DNA of 64,000 bases from contig OZ025258.1 in NCBI GenBank assembly GCA_964019135.1, positions 11,551,961 through 11,615,960 of the forward strand, in the 5' to 3' direction. Every line of letters begins with the position of its first letter. The stretch's first letter is position 1. Below are positions 60,201-64,000 of this stretch, in pieces. Below the pieces are notes generated by a model. The model saw nothing but the letters and a program-made list of their open reading frames with translations, ran no database searches and was not told the DNA's origin. Position numbers and translations under genes: made by a program. Origin of the DNA: Arenicola marina. Lineage: Eukaryota; Annelida; Polychaeta; Arenicolidae.

Positions 60201-62588
60201 TTTACATGACTCTTACACATCATGAATTATATTATGTAACACAAAAAATGAACGAAAATAATATTATATAAAAATATAATTTCATGATCATTGCATGGCC
60301 CAGGGAGCTGATTCATGATCATCTTCTATAGATAGAATGACGTCACTGCTATGGTCTAATGAGAATATCAGTGACGTCATATCAGGTCTGTCTACCCTAG
60401 ATACTGAAAATTGGAGATGATCCGGGTTGGCATTTAGGTGCCGAATTCCGTAGAAACTGCATCGCGTCAGTAGAGGGCGCCAGTACTCTATGCATCACAC
60501 GGTAGGTCTACGGATTCGGGCAACGAAATGAGAAAAATTATCATGATCCATTGCCTCAAGATAGGTGCAAGCCTATCTTTCTTCGGAAAGATATGGTTCT
60601 TCTCCACCTCGATCCTTCCCATTGTGGAGATGCGAGTCAAGAGTTTAAAGCGTCCTAATGGAACCAGCCAATCTATTTATCAATTCAAAATACATACACA
60701 CTTCGTGCATCTTAAGTGTGTAGGTCTTCACCATGCACTTCGCTCGCTTACTTACCGATTACGCGGCAGACAACGCGTTTCATCTCGACGGGATCGGTCA
60801 GGTCTACCCCGGTGAGGTGCTCAAGTCGCAGGGGGCCAACCGGACGTACATCCTCTGGCACGGCATCCAGAAGATCCTGGAGGAAGCTGGTTCCTCGACT
60901 CGCGACGTCGCAGGGCACGCGAAAGCGCGCCAGGTATTGATAGTATTCATAGAGACGACATTCTGAAATCGAAAAAACAAACACAACACAATGTTTGACA
61001 CTGAATTTTGAATCTCACCAGAGTAAGTGTCTGTATGTTTGTGAATGATAAATATTCCATGTCTTTCTTCGCAGACTGGGCGGATCCAGGAATTTGAAAA
61101 GGGAGAGTCAATTGAAACTTGTGACCGGGGGGGGGGGGGCTCTGTACAGAAATCGGGGGGTCCACCAATTTTACGACCGGGAGGGGGAGGCAGAGAGCGT
61201 TCTTCCTCAAAAAGGAAGGGTCCGGACCCTTTGAACTCTCCCGCACCCCCGTACTACAAAAACTACAAATCGCACAAAAAGGGAAAACATTGAAAACATA
61301 TAATACATGACAGCTTTCACACTAATTCCAAGCTAGCGTGCCATGCCTCTACTTAGAAACCTTACTTAGCGCTATGAATGCCTTCCAGTCCTAGCACGAA
61401 GTCACTTTGACCAGCTTATGTATCATAAATTGCCAAACTTGTCACTTCATGCGTAAGTTCCGATAGGATATGACCACACGAAGCGTACGCATTAATTTGG
61501 CAGGCCGAATACACAGTCACTGACATTGTGACCATCGTAAATAGGCCGCATCTATTGCGTCTACTCGGAAAGGCACATAGAACACCCTGTGCGTCAGAAG
61601 CTGTGGAATAAACTCCTGGAAATGCCATGCGTACCCTTAGTATGGTTTATGAATACCGGCCTTGATACATGTGTATGAAATGCTACCAGGCAAGTTACCT
61701 ACGATGGGAATGACTAAGAACATGTCCATCAGCCAGGATATCAATATCAGTGACATTCTACATTATTTATGTACGGCGTAAATTCGTTTAACTTAAGTTT
61801 TAGTTTTTTTCCTTTTCTGATTCTTTTTCCCCTTTTTTGTACCACGAGTACGACGTAATAAATAAATCAATCAATCAATCAATCAAAAATGGTCTAAAAA
61901 TCATTCCCGCCCGGTGACTGTTTGATGGCTTTGCATCTGTCCGTCTGTCCATCTCACCGGCGGATAGAGAGGAAGGGCATTCAAACCCTCTACCTGGGGC
62001 CGTCCCGATAGCTCAGTGGGTTAGAGCGCTCGCCTTGAGGGCTCTGGCCACCTGAGAGCCTAACGGAACGTGGATTAGTGGTTCGCGCCCCGCCATGTCT
62101 GTGTGGTCGCAGGATAAAGATATCATGTCTTCCTTTGCAAATAGTAGGGGGTTACCCCCGGGGACATTGCTCCACTCACCCTTCCTTCTCCCATTGACGC
62201 GATATGAGCAAAAGTGGTTAAAACGTCCTGAATATACAACCAGCCAACCATCGTTGATACATATTGCATACATATGACAAACTAGGTCTTTCTATCCTGT
62301 GACATTTCGCAAAGGTAACGTCTTTGACTCATTCTCATTTGACTTCATTCTTAGTTAAAGTAGCGCCGAACCACGCCAGTTAAGTGCGTCATTTTCATAT
62401 AATTACATTTAAAAACTAAAATGAATGACATACTTTACACTTTGGTCACATGCCTTAATACATCATTCGTTCTACGCCTTTTGACAAATTGATTCACCGT
62501 GTTACGAAGAAACCAAATAGCGTTACCTGAGTTTGGAATAAACTGAAGAAATACAGGGAGTAAAGCGAGTATCCCAGCAAGCTTCATC
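54223..62588 (-). CDS. two-module secreted protein, copy D
   Basis: Exons on the minus strand: 62588-62528, 60962-60756, 59768-59529, 59194-59092, 55596-55481 and 54539-54223. They join to 348 codons, GT-AG, phases 1,1,1,2,1. A second last exon lies at 52352-52036. Exon 1 is a leader (MKLAGILALLPVFLQFIP). Module 1 (21-169) has ECRLYEYYQYL, LTGVDLTDPVEMKRVVCRVIG and ETIYRTGFLGLDPEGIQKIAG. Module 2 (170-347) has QSCDHVMAPLDAALDLL, TGLDLDDREALHNFTCNILG and ESLEQSGFMNLTG. The match of TGVDLTDPVE...C..IG with TGLDLDDREA...C.ILG shows the internal repeat most clearly. Intron 4 holds a 67-base satellite, intron 5 a CRE-like array. A TA-rich tract about 70 bases upstream (62651-62671) may supply a TATA box. 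Function unknown. Confidence 0.83.
55226..55352. repeat. ~25-base array with CRE palindromes in intron 5 of copy D
   Basis: About five units of CACATCATGACGTCACGCC plus CATATA. Perfect TGACGTCA octamers, the consensus for CREB/ATF factors, fall at 55238, 55288, 55310 and 55335. A one-mismatch version lies at 55263. It sits about 130 bases into intron 5, downstream of exon 5. Confidence 0.85.
55591..58044. repeat. 67-base satellite carrying a splice acceptor
   Basis: Thirty-six full units and a partial one, with starts exactly 36 x 67 = 2,412 bases apart (55591 to 58003), so no net length change. Each plus-strand unit starts GAGTATCTGTAACAAAAGAT and includes GGCAGCCTAATGCATCTTAT and CTATCTTTGGGTTC. 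On the transcribed minus strand each holds CATCTTTTGTTACAG followed by ATACTC, identical to the true acceptor and first bases of exon 5 (55596). Some units carry GGGCTAGAG exactly as in the exon, others GGGTTAGAG or GGGTTCGAG. These variants, with GATGGCAG/GATGACAG, alternate in blocks in the right half. Confidence 0.97.
58045..59091 (-). other. remaining intron 4 of copy D
   Basis: The part of intron 4 between exon 4 (59092) and the satellite. I see no exon or recognised repeat in it. Confidence 0.5.
60560..60672 (+). mobile_element. degenerate SINE remnant
   Basis: TTTCTTCGGAAAGATATGG, CTTCCCATTG and TTTAAAGCGTCCTAATGGAA then CCAGCCAA align loosely with the 3' half of the local SINE. It lies in intron 2 of copy D. 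A further short fragment (CCATGTCTTTCTTCGCAGAC) lies at about 61040-61072 in intron 1. Confidence 0.45.
61992..62252 (+). mobile_element. full-length tRNA-SINE
   Basis: Head CCGATAGCTCAGTGGGTTAG (A box), TAGTGGTTCGCGCCCCGCC (B box), body TGTCTGTGTGGTCGCAGGAT, and 3' end AAAACGTCCTGAATATACAA then CCAGCCAACC. It is the best-preserved copy of the family in the window. It lies in intron 1 of copy D, antisense to the gene. Confidence 0.85.
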
Positions 62589-62659
62589 CTTCGTCGGTTG
62601 TCAGCCAATCTCCCGTGGTACTGGCGCAGTTGTTCATGTTCACCATCGTCATATAGATA

Positions 62660-64000
62660 TATATAATATAAAGTAATTTTCCTTCAATTTATGTCATTGT
62701 ATTATATTGTTATACCAAATCATCACCGTACATGTGTTTGCAACTCAAAGGATAGACATGGAGCCTGAAAAAAAGCAAATCGTTTGATAAAAATACTATG
62801 CAATTTCTCCAACCATTAACGTATCAGCATCCACCTCATAGGAAATTTAAATGGAGTCTTTATTTCTGAAACGTCACTGACATTGGCGTCTATGTGTACA
62901 TGTACAGCCAGAGAGCCTCGATTACTACGATTAGCCTGATCCAGACTCATAGCGGGGACTCGCCAGACAGAGAAATTACTCCATTACCACCATACTTAGC
63001 TTCAGTCCGAACGACCGGGTGATCTATGGCGCAGTTTGGCGAAGGGTTACCAAACTATGCAAGGCCCATGAAACAAACCAACGATCATATCAAGCCAACA
63101 TTCGCTAAGTGGCGCTACGCAAACTCCGCTTTTACCGCTGCTTTCGACCGGGGATAAGTTTCAGGATTCTTAAAAAACGGTCAAATCACCTGTAATATCA
63201 TGCAACAGTGTAATTTTCAAGCATTAAACATAAAACTAACGAGCTTTGTGTAAGTAATACACCAAACAACATAGTGCGCCTTTTCGAAAAAGTTATAATT
63301 GTGACTGAACTCTTTCTTTTCATCACCGTGTGTTATTATGCATAAGCTGGGTCCCCGGCGCATTTGTCCTATCGAGTGTGCGAATGCATTGAGGCAGTAG
63401 GCGACAGCAGAGATATAATGCGGCCCTAACGCAGTGAGTCGAAGGCAGAGAAAGCGATCAGATGTGTTTATCGAGGCTTATAATGACGAAAAAGAATTTT
63501 TGTGCCATATCTCGATCTTTTCATCCTTGAGCGCTGCAGATTTGACATAATGCCACATATGTCGTTATGCATAAAGACAACATTCGTAGTTCATATAAAT
63601 TGAGTGACGCAACTTTATTGGAAAGTTAATTCCTATATAGCTCACATTGGAAATCTATATTAGGCATAGATCTGACAGAAAACACGAATGTAAAGTGTCA
63701 ACAAGTAAGTGATAAGTATCAGATTCTATGCCGCTCCTAGCCACCCATCAACCCATGGTGCCAAATGGTCCACTTGGCAAGCCCTAAGCTTAGTGTTCCG
63801 AAGGCACAGTTTTCACCATCAGCTTGTCATACAATAATATGGTGACGTAAATATGTTTATCAGTGAATTTAAGCAACGAGTCGCTGATATTGCAATGCAA
63901 GAATGGGGTGAGCAAGTTAAACTTACATCGAAACTATCCTCTTATAGTAAATTCAAGTCACTGCTAGAACCAGAGGGAGATCTCACATCTGTTACGGTTC
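62660..64000. other. right flank, no gene recognised
   Basis: 5' flank of copy D and beyond. I see no exon, RNA gene or tandem repeat. Confidence 0.5.

Noticed and set aside
61992..62065. tRNA gene at the SINE heads (also at 15629, 24405 and 50384)
   Set aside because: The A and B boxes are present, but the sequence continues into a shared SINE body, recurs as a family and lacks consistent tRNA stems.

Overview
The window looks like animal nuclear DNA: genes are split by GT-AG introns, gene density is low, and there are tRNA-derived SINEs, a DIRS-type tyrosine-recombinase retrotransposon, a 28S rRNA relic and many minisatellites. A class C GPCR with one intron and the SINE/DIRS content suggest an invertebrate deuterostome, most likely an amphioxus-like cephalochordate. 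That placement is inference; nothing here proves the species.

The main content is a family of four related six-exon genes that I do not recognise. They encode secreted proteins of about 347-372 residues. Copies A (minus, 8570-2075) and B (plus, 17477-21506) form a head-to-head inverted pair. Copies C (minus, 49067-44712) and D (minus, 62588-52036) lie in tandem near the right end. All four share one intron-phase pattern (1,1,1,2,1). The protein is built from two modules: exons 2-3 resemble exons 4-6. Each module has a D-L-x-D...C-x-[VIL]-[ILT]-G motif, then an all-helical stretch ending in a TGFL-like or SGFM-like motif. Copy A has a one-base deletion in exon 5 that truncates it. Copy D has a tandemly duplicated last exon.

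Layout: 1-1840 is flank with one dispersed repeat. 1840-8640 is the copy A arm. 8640-17410 is the spacer between the divergent promoters, holding a 5'-truncated DIRS element (8940-12015), a 28S rRNA relic (12680-12807), an isolated exon-like fragment resembling a Cys-loop receptor, and a GC-rich minisatellite with a nested SINE. 17410-21740 is the copy B arm. 21.7-25.4 kb has no gene. 25.4-32.5 kb is a 7.1-kb array of an 8-base G-rich unit. 32.5-38.9 kb has no recognised gene. 38985-42014 is a two-exon metabotropic-glutamate-receptor-like GPCR. 44.7-49.1 kb is copy C. 50.0-62.6 kb holds copy D with its duplicated last exon and an intronic 67-base satellite. 62.6-64 kb is empty.

A recurring theme is tandem repeats growing inside introns of the secreted-protein genes, often directly upstream of a 3' splice site. 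In copy D each 67-base unit carries a copy of the splice acceptor itself. The secreted proteins have no recognisable function; the GPCR is probably an amino-acid-type receptor unrelated to them.
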